From assembly GCA_002633005.1 (NCBI GenBank), contig NMRA01000015.1, positions 412,912-476,911 of the forward strand: a stretch of DNA of 64,000 nt. Direction: 5' to 3'. Positions 46,801 to 58,549 of this stretch are shown in pieces. The first letter of the stretch is position 1. Each line of letters begins with the position of its first letter. A program made the translations under genes and the position numbers. Origin of the DNA: Phoronis australis (taxonomy: Eukaryota > Phoronida > Phoronidae). The notes below the pieces were generated by a model. The model worked only from the letters and a program-made list of their open reading frames with translations, was not told the origin of the DNA and searched no databases.

Positions 46801-49800
46801 TTGATTCATTAAATAGCATTTTATAGCGTTTGAGATCCCTATAAAGGACGTTATGAGAAAAAAATACGAAATAACAAATTTTCACAGAAGTTCATAATAA
46901 ATTGTGCCAAGTCCCCAAAAGGGTGGGGGGTTACCTTACTGACTCTATAAAAGGGCGACTATCGTAATTTCTCAACGGTACATCCCTTCAAAATAGTTGA
47001 AGGGCCCCTACATGGAGAAAACCACGTCCGATTTCATGAAAATATATGTTTATTAGACATTTTGCAAAAACGTGAAGTTCGTTACTTTCAGCAGGACAGA
47101 AGCTTTCGGTCTCCAACGTTGCCTCGTGAACATCTCCATGTTGGTGCGTAACTCCCCCCCCCCGTAAAATCCCTTAGATAAAGGCTGCCTTTATGTTTTC
47201 CATATCCGTTTATAGTGCACTTTTCGTCCATACCCCCTGCCGCCTAGCTTGTCAGGCATGCAAGAAACGTTTCACGCTTTTCCCCAATGGTTTTTAATTT
47301 CTCATTGCTTGCAATGCGAATAGTTAAATCTCTAGCGACCTAATCACAGTTGACGTTGTGTGTGTAATCTCTTATCTGAATTATATATTCTATAAAAATT
47401 AGCCAAGATATCGTGGGCGATAAGAAATTCGACCACCTCGTCGTCCCAAACTAAATGTTGACACGGGAAAAAATGCAGGAAATGGGTTTTCCATACACTT
47501 TTAACGAAAGCAGTTTTAATTGCTTGTGTTAAAAGTGTATGGAAAAAAACATGTTGAAAAGTCCATGTATGCTGCAGTCACACATAGAGTTCATGTATGC
47601 TGCAGTCGTACACAGAGTTCATGTATGCTGCAGTCGTACATAGAGCCCATGTATGCTGCAGTCGTACATAGAGTTCATGTATGCTGCAGTCGTACATAGA
47701 GTTCATGTATGCTGCAGTCGTACATAGAGTTCATGTATGCTGCAGTCGTACATAGAGTTCATGTATGCTGCAGTCGTACATAGTTGCGTGAGGATNGGGG
47801 GGGGGGGGTCAGGGCAATTCAGTGCCCCCCTCCTTAGATTCGGGTAAAACAAACAAATATTCGGAGGATCCGTGAGAAAAACCAGGAAAAACGAGAAATT
47901 GTGGTGGCTACAGGGGGACAGGGGGAGGGGTTGGTGGCGGCCGGGGAATGGGTACAATATGTGGTGAAATTGGTGGCAACAGCGGGCCGCGAGGAGTGCA
48001 ATTCTCCTACGCCAATATTCGGGCAAATGCTTTTCATTTGCCTACCCAGACAGCCGAGCACAGATACGCCCACGATCCTGGCACCATCCCGTATCGGAAG
48101 GTTGCTAGATTTATGACTGGGTTAAATTATTGGCTGAGATTTTCTGAATGCACGTGGACGAAACATTGCTGAGTGATATGCAGTGGAGCCTCAGGATGAG
48201 AATAAACTTCAGGTGATAAATATAGAATGAGGTAACAATATTGATTTATGCCTTGATTTTACCACAATAGTAAGCAGATTGTAAATTTGGTCTGTGTGGT
48301 ATTTAGAAAGTAGATATTAGAACAAGTTCATTGTTATAAGTTCAGTCTACTGTCTACATAAGATGGTGAGAAGAGTTTAGTCGTGGCACGTGAAACGGCA
48401 TATTGCCGTGCGTGAACGCTTTTTGTCATATCCCGATGAAACGTGTATTTTCGTGAACCGTGGCGATTGTGGGGAAAGGGGGATTGGCAGCAATGGGCGG
48501 AGGTGAGACGACGGGGGAGGGGATTCTCCCCTGCCTTCATTGGCGGACAAAGCTATGGCATATGCCCCCTTCCGTGAACAGGCAAGTCCAGATACTCTTA
48601 TGGTTTGGACGTCACTATACGTTCAAGATTCATTTAGTGTTCTGAGGGCATCTTTGTTTTATTTCACAAATTCGTTCACGACTTGTGGTTCGTGACAGAT
48701 CAGCATTTCAGACAATGTACCGACTTAGCTTTATGAAAGAAATTAATAAATGCTATCTCATGTTCAATCTGGATTGTAGGATTTCTAAGGATTATCGTGT
48801 TTCGCCGATGTATCTTATTCACAGTTTGCGATAATCTTTGGCCTCGCTGTTTACCTTGTTGGATTTAATAAGCAAATATAAATATTTCATTAGCAAAATT
48901 TCAGTCATCACTCCAAGCCGTGTTGGCCACGTGGCCTAACATCAAATTTAATAATGAATCAGACTTAAAAAACGCTACAACGTCTTTCATCCAAACATTT
49001 TCCTGATAATAACGAATTTTGAGAATTCCGTAACTAACACTCGTGTTACAGTACGTGTGTAGGGCACTTGAATAATGTATGTTCCCGTCTCAGATGAAGC
49101 TCTAAGGTGCAGCCGCAGACGACAGATCCAAATTTTGGGTTACATAAACAACAAATGGTTTATTATTATTTTAAATGGCTAAATTTTAACGTTATTGGAG
49201 TTGCTTCACTAATTTATTATTTTCGTTTTTCTAAATGCGTGTCATTGAGTTCTATCTTTACTACAGAGATGTTCCATACTAACTTTCATATTCTCTATTC
49301 CAGCGTTAACTGTTCGGTTCATTACGAAAAGATTTATTGGCGAATATGACCCAACATTAGGTGAGTACAGCTCTCAATGAATCATTCTTTATAATGTCTC
49401 CAAGATTACTCCAGATCAAGCCATTGATTAATTTTAGATTTACCCGCGGAAAACAATTCCGCGTTTCACTGCAACGAACAAAATCGACACTTTTTTGTAA
49501 CTTTACCCATACTTGATAGTATACGTAACGTATGTGGACTGACACTTCGCAACCAGCTGTGTTCTCATGTCTCACATCAAAATGAAGCTATTTCAAAACA
49601 ATATTTCAGCAATGGCTGGAAAAACGGAACTGAATATACAGAACGAATGGTTACTTGTCAAATGGTCGTCTGAAAGGTTTTCATAACATGCGTGAAAAAT
49701 GAGTGAATTGTTATTTTGCAAAATTTTTGTCTTAAAATTGTTAACGTTAACACACCGTAACTTGTGGAAATACGTTAATTTCCCACTTTATTTGCTGCGG

Positions 49801-52800
49801 CTACGAACACGCGTTCCGTCAACAACACAAAGTTTTGATTTAGACTTATCGCTGTAAAACTGATCGTCACTCCTTGCTAACTCTTTTGAGAGGTGCTTCT
49901 AGACAGTTAGCTATCGTTCGAAACCGTTCTCGGCGCAATGACCGTAGCAAGCCAACTTGTTAGCCTGGATTTAAGCAATGGTGACATACTGCCATCTCTT
50001 TCCGAGCTCACAAATTCGTCTAATTTGATTGAGGGAGAATTTAAGACGGAAGCAATCTAAATCAGAAGTTAGTGTTGTGACGGAAAGCTGGTTTGTAGCC
50101 GCTCTAAAATATCGCATATTAAAACGCCGAAGAAATTATGAATTGCAGATAGAAGATTATGCATGTAGGGTGCTGCTCGAGTATATTAATTGAATTGATA
50201 AAGATGAAACGATAATTTCCATAATAGACTTATCAAGACCTATGTTTAAGCATATTTCCAATAAATCGTCGCTGACTGGTGACTAAGAAATGTATGCTTC
50301 AGTCGAATTTCAATTAGCAAGTACACTTTAATGAACAGAGAGTGAATTTCATAGCTATTCTTCTAGGTCCAACATGTGTCTCCCTGTCCTTTATTAATTA
50401 TGTAATAAACTTGTTGGACCTAGGCGGTAATTTAAAGTTCAACTTTTCTCTGAGTTAATCTCCAACATTGCATCTACTCTATCTCAAGTGAAGAGATTAT
50501 GTCGTAGATTCCTAAGTGCGCATAATTTGTCCAACAGATACTGACAAGCCTTATAAAAATGTGTGATTTATTTTAAAAAAATCTTTATTAAATTTTTGAA
50601 ACGCTTGGCAACCACTTGCTTGTCGTACTATATATGTGTCATTCGTAAAATGTTTTGCTGATGAAAATACAGCAAGGGACGTCTAATTTTGCAAGAGACA
50701 CAATTACATGTAAAAAAACCCGATGATTTTGTTGGTAACGGAAATAGACTTTAGTCGTACGCTTTTTTCAGTTCTGAAATCTAATTTGAGCAAAAGTGTA
50801 AAGTCTCCGAGATATACACATAATAGCTAAATGATGACATAATTTCAAAAACGATTTCTAGGCTATGAAACGCTTGCAATTACTTGGACAAACTTGTATT
50901 CAGCAACTTTGAATTGGGAGCGTAATACCAAATATTTGTCTTCATGAAACATACCTTAACAGGTGAGACATTATTCTCAGATAGTTTATGTACGAAGACT
51001 CATTGACAATGTTGGTATCGGTCACTAACCCGCGAAGATGATTCTCAATAGATGAATAAATATATTACAAATGTAACATAAGCATTAAATTGTCGACAAC
51101 CAGCTGTGCACTATTGGTAACCTCTGACGTAGAATGATACATTTGGTGTAGTAATCGCCGGCGTGTGTACATGATCGATGGTTCTAATGAATCCAAATCG
51201 CCACATCTACTCACGATTTATTGTTGCTTTTTTCTGAAATAGATCGAATTATGCTCGCAGAAACTGGTCCAATCTTTTGATAGTTATCAGGGTTTGTATA
51301 TTTAGGTAGATATGTCCGCATAACTGTCATCCATAAATCAGCAGTAAAAAAGTATCGGACATACAAGTATTTAAACTATTAATTTAACAGTAGCCTAATC
51401 ACTAGCGCTCACTCTTCTGAACTGATAACGTCTAAATATATCCTTTACAAAATCTTCTATGGAAGTTTATGGCAAATACTATAGATTTTATCAAACTTAA
51501 TTGGTTTACGATCTGAACCTAGTATCACTAACATTTGTTTCAGGTTTGATATCGGGACGGTGTCGACGGGACGGCAATAGTCACCTGCAGCGTACCGCAT
51601 TTTGAGAACCAGTTTGGTGCCTGTTATTCAGTGGAGAAAACTGGTTCTTAAAATGAGGGACGCCTGTAAGTGACAATTACCTAAGGGGCTGTTGTATTTC
51701 TTCTTTCTAAGCTCTTACCCAGAGATAGCAAGTCGACACTTTTTCTAGGTATAATGCAGGGTCTTTTTTACCGCTCGGGTGGCCCAGAAATAGTGGCGTG
51801 ACACTTTTCCCCATCTCTGAGTCAATTAAATCGAGGCTTATTTCTTGATGAAAATTGTTACCTCGCCTAGATCAAGTCTACGAATATCATTCCTTTTTGA
51901 TAGCTTTTAATTGTCCTCACACTCCTCACACCGAGTTTCTCAGCTAATACCTTCACGATTTCGATCAGATAAAGCAGATATAACTATCCTTGCCCAAGAA
52001 ATAGGAGATCACCACTTTTCGTAAAACATGGTCGCTTTCTATCTTTGGATCAGAGAATACGAAGTAGTGACGTCTAGAAAAAAAAAGAAAAAAGAAAGAA
52101 AAAAATGAAAAAAATGAAAGAACAAAAGAAAGGAATAAATACACAAAACGTACCGAGAGTGGCGTACATGAAGTAATATCCCAGGAGACATTATTCCGCG
52201 TATCGACCGAGACCGAACGTCGAGGTCAATACGCCGAATAAGGTCGAGTGGGATATTACTTCATGTACGCCACTCTCGGTGCGTTTTGTATTTATCCCAT
52301 GCGCTTCGAATCCCTAAGTTTCTTACATTTTTTCGGCAGATTTTTCAAATACTTCACCCAGACTGTTCACATGGTGGATCACATCCTATATGTATGTACT
52401 TGCGCGTTAGGTTAAGTTTTCTCTTGTAAAAGAAACAATTTTAAAAGTAACGTTTTATTTCTTGAAAAGAGGTAGCAAAGATGAAAACAACGTCAACTGT
52501 GCAGTGAACTTGTAACATCTCCTGGAAATAGTTAAAAAACAACATTTGATATTTTAGTTTCCTAGGAATCGGCGCCTGAGTTGCAGACGATATGGTATTC
52601 AGCAACTGAAAACTGCGACATAAGTGTCTTATAATTAACAGTTATGTTCCAGATTTTACGTTTAGGACCTGGTTGCATGGCGAGTGTTAGTTACACTGTT
52701 GCAAATGTATTACTTTATACTATATTCGGAAAGTTTGATGACCGAACCGGGCAACAAAGCGCCTCATAGAGCGAGGATGGCAATACAGAGATGCAGTAAA

Positions 52801-55800
52801 AACTCGTACCAGGGGAAAAGATCGAAGATTCTGTAACCAGCACGAACTTGGTTGCATCTCCAAATTTACATACATTGCGTGCAATACTGGAAGTAAGAGG
52901 GCCAGAGACTATCCCGGTGCCTACCCTCTGACGTCACCACAGAAACAGAACCGGTTGAAGACCTCGACCTTTTGAACTTTCCATGTCAGAGGTCGCTGTT
53001 GAAGTAGTGAATACGGAAAACTTTATTACATGGCCGTATTTCCCTCGACAGATTCAACGCGTATGGGATAAAAAGAAAAAAAAAAACGAAGGAGAAAAAA
53101 AGAAAAATCTGTCTCTGACTGACCGGGTGAGCCAGAGACATCATTCTTCACGTTACCTGAGCAACACAGCTTCTCCACTCATCTTGACGAACGTAGTTCC
53201 TTTACGGATCACAGGCCCGATAAACTGGCTCACAAATACCGCGCACCGATCACCAAATAGGATTCACCCGCAACCGCCAAACAGGAGTCGCCGGCAACCG
53301 CCAAACACGATGCCGGAATTTCTCAAAAATTTTTGTATGGATTCACGAACATACCTCAATAACTCCATGTCCGTGTACCGCGTATTGTGAAACTCGAAAG
53401 TAAGCAGGGGTGCGCTCCGTAGACGCAAGAAACCAGCTAGTGTTTCACGAGTATGCTCTGTAACGTATTAGTGTATACCGGCAAATCGCTGTCTCTGAAG
53501 TGATTAGCCGGTGAGGTTGAAATGTTGAATTATTGGATAGAATTCACTGGTTCCGTTCCATGAGCGAATAACTCTCGCCGCAAGTGTCTGCCCTAGCGCA
53601 TCTGTTGGACTGCGCCGGAGAGCACCTCTGCTTATTGACCAACGTAAAACAAAATGAAGCATTCTTTACATACAAATGACAGCACAATTCTGGTTGTATG
53701 TATGAATATGTCCAGGTGATTGCTCAGAGAGCTCGATATGTTTTCTCCACCAGCGGACTGTATCCAACAGGCAACGCCGCAAGCATATGTCAACGCGTGT
53801 CTGGGCTATGCACTTTCCCTTAGTGCACAAAGCACTTGAACGGTTGAATATGACGTCACGGATTAATTTACTTCATTCATAATTTCAGAACAAAAGTATT
53901 CTTGCACAGAAAGTATTGGCGGCGACACAGCTCACTTTGAAATACTGGACACTGCAGGACAGGTAAAAGAAATGTTTTGTTAAAAAGTTAAGCAACGAAA
54001 AAACCCAATTATTTCTATACCAGTGCCAACACACTTTACTTATCGCCATCATCGAACTAGTGTACCCAGCAGGGGCGGGTTTTGGAACAACTGAACCAGC
54101 CAAGAAAGACTCCCTTGTGGAAAAAATAATTTTGATTTAGACCTCGTGACGTTATTAATATGATATCAATTTATTTGTATTATTTCGTGGTTTAGGAAGA
54201 ACCCCCGGGTGGTATTTGCATAGGTATGTAAGGTAACGGTTCAGAAAAGTTTTTTTCTCATGTCCCTACAAAGAGTACTAACTTTTCGGACAAACTCTCC
54301 AACAAAAGGGTTCACTTTGGGTGTTCAAAAACCCTACAAGGGGTTCACTTTGGGTGTTCAAAAACCCTACAAAGGGACAAAGGGTTCCTTTTCCTTCTAG
54401 ATAAATTTTTAAAATTAGTTTTACTCTGCAACATAGCTCGTGGCGTACCCCGGGCAAAATAGATTACGATAAATATTATCCCTATTTTTAAAACTTAAGT
54501 TTCAAATTTTAGATGTACTGCTGTTGGACAACATGGCAAATGTTCATGTCCTATTTTACATTTAACTGTTTTACAAGCTTACAGAAGAGTTTGCATGTGG
54601 AATTAGTCAATATAAGGGTAGTACTTTGGGAGCAAAATACTACAAAAGTCGCTTTTTCATGCAAGTTTCCCACAAATTGGTTCTTTTTTCGAGTCCACTC
54701 CCTAAGTGGGCGAGTATCTTAATTTTCCAGCAGCACCCCGTCAAAAATGTAACTCGCTATCCCGGAGAAGAACAGAAAATTTGTTACCTCTTGACAGAAG
54801 GCTAATAAGTTGGCTGGTTATTTTATCCAACGATCATGATGTCAAAAATAACCAACTCAATCAATTCTACGATATCTGAGCAAGAAACAATTTGAGACCT
54901 ATTTTGCAGCAGCAAATGGTCTAAGTACAGAGTTATTTTGGGTGATTGATGTCTGAGGGTGATCACCAGTCAGTCGCTTTGAAAGCAAGTCGTCTTGTCC
55001 TCCTATCGAATTCATTTAGATCACAAACAGTTTTACCAGTTGACGGAGTGCGCATCATTTAACAGTGCTTATAAAGCTAAACACCAAACGCTTTGCTGAC
55101 GAACTTTTGAAATTTCACTCTATGAATAACGTAGACTGTATTTTATTCGTATTTAACTGGAAAACATCGATAAGAATTAGCGATTTGTTATCAAACCCCC
55201 AAAACACGACGGTTTTATAGCTCTGGTCAAAACTAATAACTTCAAAAGTCTATCCTATCCATCAATAATAATAACTTCGAAAGTCTCATCCGACAATAAC
55301 CACACAAAAATGATAATGTACTTTTAAGAAAATAGGAGAAATCTACATTTTTACTCTGCCTTGGAAACTTTCATCTACCTTATTTCTACAACTCACCGAT
55401 ATAAATCGAATACTAATCGGACTCATAAAGAGGCAATTGGTGGATACAGATTTTCACTTAAAACTCATCCAAGTACCATTAAACGACTGCACTAATAGGC
55501 GTCCCCGTAAAATCCAACCTCAGAAAACATCGTTTATTTGCAATAAGCAACAACTTGACAACCAGATCAAAGGTTACACCTGTTGGGGTCCCTTCGGCAT
55601 TCATACCTCCCAGGTTTTGGATTCCAGGAGTCGCGACTTTTATGAATGTCATCGTTCAACTGTCGCGGGAAATCCTCAAGCAAATATGCAAGTGCTACCT
55701 AAATTAATCGTTAGTGTGATAAGGTGTATTTAAGTAAAGATAAAAACATAAAACTTCACTGACAGATTTATGACCAGAGAGTTCCTTCAATCTGGCCTAC

Positions 55801-56745
55801 ATGAAATGAACACCTGAGAATTTGTTACCTGAGAGAAATCATCACTCAACTGGTCACCGCTGGCTTACACCTGTTTCCGATGGAAATAAAATTTCATAGG
55901 CCGTCAGCTGGTTTAGTATAAATGCTTGGGCTAATTTCCTGTGTCTTATAATTATTCACTATTTTATGCAGACTAGATCTCTCTTACAACTTGGTTTAAG
56001 AATTACATATGTGAGTGTATCAAAATCTCCGAAAATACAACTTATCTGGGAACGTAATATTGCACAGATGTATCAAAATTACTGCCGAAACGCTGCGATT
56101 TTAAAATGCGGTCGACGTTGGTGGAGTTTACGTTTCTTGTACGTTTCTTTTTTGCAGGATGAAGATCAAATGCGATGGGAGGAGAATATAAAATGGGCCG
56201 ACTCTTTTATTCTGCTCTACTCCATCACGGACAGTCTCAGTTTTGACGAATGCACGAGATATAAATTTCTGATAAACCATATCAAAAGAAAGAGAAAGAT
56301 CAGCGTCGGGGCGCTGGCGCAGTCACATGATATTCCCGTTGCTCTAGTCGGAAACCAAACAGATCTCAAATACGACAGAATGGTATCAACGGAAGACGGA
56401 CAAAGGCGAAGCGATGAACTCGGATGCACGCACTTTTTTGAAATATCAGTTCGAGAATCCTACCAGGACGTATTCAAAATATTTGAGCATATTTACAGAG
56501 ACGTCAAAGTTAAAAAACACACCACCCACCATCGAATGAACCCGCCGTCACCCCCGGAGAACCGAGCGCGTGCGTTTACTGTTGTGTCTGAGGGTGGCGT
56601 CGGCAGTAGCGACTTTGCAACATATCGCCCACTTAGACGATCGACTACAACATCATCGACGAAAAGTCGAGGAAACAAAATGCCAGCAGTATTCTCATCA
56701 AGACGTGAATTAAAACGGTCGAACAGTTTCGCGACTTTCACTTGA
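40775..56745 (+). CDS. Ras-like small GTPase, RERG/RASL11/RASL12 type (four exons)
   Basis: Joined exons (40775-40880, 49304-49360, 53889-53962, 56158-56745) give 274 residues in one frame with GT/AG junctions throughout. Residues 22-35 hold the P-loop (IRVLLLGQSAVGKT), 36-55 the LTVRFITKRFIGEYDPTLE switch I region typical of RERG/RASL12 proteins, 72-79 EILDTAGQ, 144-149 GNQTDL (usually GNKxDL) and 174-180 EISVRES at the usual SAK position. Ser and Ala replace Ras Gly12 and Gly13. Gln79 (Ras Gln61) is kept. After about residue 196 comes a basic, Ser/Thr-rich tail ending RSNSFATFT with no CaaX box, so lipid anchoring is unlikely; RERG-type proteins also lack it. The likely role is in signalling; the substitutions may alter GTP hydrolysis or binding. 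An alternative start is the ATG at 40784. Confidence 0.88.
40881..45190. other. GTPase intron 1, left part
   Basis: No nested gene recognised. A tandem duplication of about 37 bp (TTTCTAGTCTGAC.AAG..A and GTGGC.CATTTC) lies at 42819-42892. Confidence 0.45.
45192..45466. repeat. Minisatellite, about 41-bp unit, six copies
   Basis: GTCATCGTCCACTAGATGG then TGGTGACACATGCACAAGACGA; the GTCATCG anchor recurs at 45222, 45263, 45308, 45349, 45398 and 45426. Unit length varies (41, 45, 49 and a truncated 28), so small indels have accumulated. It lies inside GTPase intron 1. Confidence 0.9.
45467..47486. other. GTPase intron 1, middle part
   Basis: Contains a 13-base G-run (46320-46334) inside a chance open frame (46123-46383) and the dispersed block at 46940-46978. 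No nested gene recognised. Confidence 0.4.
47487..47546. other. Hairpin with 19-bp perfect arms
   Basis: TTTTCCATACACTTTTAAC (47487-47505) is followed after 22 bases by its exact reverse complement (47528-47546). The loop itself can extend the stem by five pairs (AAGCA with TGCTT). The size resembles a small-RNA precursor or a tiny foldback element. It ends 17 bases before the 28-bp minisatellite. Confidence 0.8.
47563..47784. repeat. 28-bp minisatellite, eight copies
   Basis: CATGTATGCTGCAGTCGTAC then ATAGAGTT; anchors at 47564, 47592, 47620, 47648, 47676, 47704, 47732 and 47760, exactly 28 apart. It is followed by a single N (47796) and a G-run, probably a contig join. Confidence 0.95.
47785..49303. 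other. GTPase intron 1, right part
   Basis: G-rich sequence at 47797-47950, then AT-rich sequence. No nested gene is supported. Confidence 0.4.
49304..49360 (+). CDS. GTPase exon 2
   Basis: 57 bp between TATTCCAG and a TTAG|GTGAGT donor; phase 1 at both ends. It encodes LTVRFITKRFIGEYDPTL. Intron 1 is 8,423 bp. Confidence 0.9.
49361..51575. other. GTPase intron 2, left part
   Basis: AT-rich. A hairpin with 12-bp arms (CTAGGTCCAACA at 50363-50374 and its reverse complement at 50412-50423) is the only structure noticed. Confidence 0.45.
51576..51678. other. Long imperfect hairpin in GTPase intron 2
   Basis: The left arm (51576-51615, including CATTTTGAGAACCAGTTT) pairs with the right arm (51638-51678, including AAACTGGTTCTTAAAATG) over about 38 base pairs. 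There are about six mismatches, one bulge and a loop of about 22 bases. The length and loop resemble an animal microRNA precursor, but short foldback transposons look similar. Confidence 0.65.
52143..53070 (+). mobile_element. TATCCCAT-ended non-autonomous element, copy 2, with foldback
   Basis: The inner unit 52293-53070 has ends TATCCCATGCGCTTCGAA and TTCAACGCGTATGGGATA (15 of 18 pair). It matches 19275-19869 with about 190 extra bases near 52765-52965. To its left a 41-base inverted repeat (52143-52183 and 52249-52289) has one mismatch. A-rich tracts flank it on both sides (52077-52140, 53071-53107). It lies inside GTPase intron 2 and has no coding capacity. Confidence 0.65.
53071..53888. 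other. GTPase intron 2, right part
   Basis: A-rich tract, then mixed sequence with two GCCAAACA.GA phrases near 53270-53310. The open frame at 52983-53390 starts inside the transposon and is not taken as a gene. Confidence 0.4.
53889..53962 (+). CDS. GTPase exon 3
   Basis: 74 bp between TAATTTCAG and CAG|GTAAAA. It encodes QKYSCTESIGGDTAHFEILD then TAGQ, including the DTAGQ motif. Intron 2 is 4,528 bp. Confidence 0.9.
53963..56157. other. GTPase intron 3
   Basis: Holds a tandem duplication of GGTTCACTTTGGGTGTTC plus AAAAACCCTACAA (54308-54371) and the dispersed block at 54693-54730. No nested gene recognised. Confidence 0.5.
56158..56745 (+). CDS. GTPase exon 4 and stop
   Basis: 588 bp from TTTTTTGCAG to TGA. 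It encodes the second half of the G domain, from DEDQMRWEENIKWADSF, and the C-terminal tail. Intron 3 is 2,195 bp. The frame stays open upstream of the acceptor, but that part has no homology-like character. Confidence 0.9.
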   Translation, partial: DEDQMRWEENIKWADSFILLYSITDSLSFDECTRYKFLINHIKRKRKISVGALAQSHDIPVALVGNQTDLKYDRMVSTEDGQRRSDELGCTHFFEISVRESYQDVFKIFEHIYRDVKVKKHTTHHRMNPPSPPENRARAFTVVSEGGVGSSDFATYRPLRRSTTTSSTKSRGNKMPAVFSSRRELKRSNSFATFT

Positions 56746-57603
56746 TGTGTATGTGCATTTGCTGTTAACGTCTTCCAATTTGGTGGGATGTGAAACTTCC
56801 GCACTACTCTCACCGTGCGTTGCTAGTCACGTGTCAACAATTAGAGGTCTGCCATCGCCCTTTCGGTTTGATATTTAAGGATAGTATTTCCTTTTCGTTT
56901 TGTTTACTCTGCCGAAAAACTATAATATTGTTGTCATAAAGCCCTGAGGTAATTTCAGTCTGATAGATCTATGTATTATCTTAACACCTCAAGCTTGACC
57001 GGGGATGTGTGCGGTAACGGCGGTTGAGTTTCGCCAGGCTGATTGGCCACCAGTAAATTTAAATTCAAAATTTCTTATTAGAATCTGTTATTTCCGAAAT
57101 ACTGAGCTGCGATTTTTTTGAAATGTTACCGNCATCAAGACGTGAATTAAAACGGTCGAACAGTTTCGCGACTTTCACTTGATGTGTATGTGCATTTGCT
57201 GTTAACGTCTTCCAATTTGGTGGGATGTGAAACTTCCGCACTACTCTCACCGTGCGTTGCTAGTCACGTGTCAACAATTAGAGGTCTGCCATCGCCCTTT
57301 CGGTTTGATATTTAAGGATAGTATTTCCTTTTCGTTTTGTTTACTCTGCCGAAAAACTATAATATTGTTGTCATAAAGCCCTGAGGTAATTTCAGTCTAA
57401 TAGATCTATGTATTATCTTAACACCTCAAGCTTGACCGGGGATGTGTGCGGTAACGGCGGTTGAGTTTCGCCAGGCTGATTGGCCACCAGTAAATTTAAA
57501 TTCAAAATTTCTTATTAGAATCTGTTATTTCCTAAAAGATCATGTTATCATCTAAAAGTATTATTTGGAAATACTGAGCTGCGATTTTTTTGAAATGTTA
57601 CCG
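56696..57603 (+). repeat. Duplicated 3' end of the GTPase gene across a single N (probable haplotype artefact)
   Basis: 56696-57131 (last coding bases, stop and 3' untranslated region) is repeated at 57133-57603 with one visible substitution (GTCTGATAG versus GTCTAATAG) and about 35 extra bases near 57530-57570 in the second copy. The copies meet at the N at 57132. This is the pattern expected when two alleles are placed side by side instead of merged. Confidence 0.85.
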
Positions 57604-58549
57604 GAAATGATGCGGAAATAGACTCTTTGAAATCACCGTGACTCGTATGTTTTGTTTTTCAAAGTGCATATTTAGACATGTTCAGTCGTTAGTTAGGTAG
57701 TGCCCAACAGATCTCTCCTGACGTCGGAGAGTCTCCAGATGTGCCAATCATCCGCCAGGAGGATCACAGTCAACATAACAACAGAACTCCTGATCATAAC
57801 CAGGGACGATACTACTTTTCCACTATATGCCATTTTAACAATCGTGCGACATATAACAACTGCATGAACGGATATGCAAGCTTCTATTTATTGGAAGTTG
57901 TTAACTTGACGTTGTAAAAGTTTTGCTTTACATAATCTATTTGGACTTTGTCTTTCAACAAGCGTTATGCTACATGTTTGTAGATATCGTAGTTATTGTC
58001 AACCTACAAAATAATGATATTTGCAGAATACCATAGTTGTGTTTCTTGTCATCTCAACACGCGCTACTGACTAATTTAGTGTACGTCGTAACCCTGTGTT
58101 GACACCAGACGTCAAAGTCCGTATTTAATTGATAAACCATTTACAAAGCGTATTTCATGCGCACACATGTATCCTAGTTCACATCAGAGTAGATGTTGAT
58201 ATGTTTTTAATTTGGTTGGGTAATCAATTGAATAGTACAGAAAAGGATAGAAAAGTTCAGTGAAGACATTGAAGGACGCCAACAGCAGGTATAAATGAAG
58301 TTTTAAAGAATATGCGACACACCTGAGCCCAAAGAAAATAGTATGAAAGGTCTTCGCGGCAAAAAGATTGGCGTTTCTGCCGTACCTGAACATGAATTTT
58401 TTAGGAAGTAATGAACAGTAAAATTAGACTGAAATCGTGAATGTGAAGTAGAGTTAGGAGTTAGGATAGTAGTAAGTGAAATATATCAGAACCTGCATGG
58501 GAGCAAGTGGCGTCCGCTGAGATTGGTGAAGATTGTTAATGTTTTACAC
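57604..58549. other. No gene recognised
   Basis: No canonical AATAAA was found in the first few hundred bases after the GTPase stop, so the end of its transcript is undefined here. Confidence 0.4.

Noticed and set aside
52983-53390. 135-codon plus-strand frame
   Set aside because: Starts in a non-coding transposon end and runs through an A-rich tract; low-complexity and no homology-like features.
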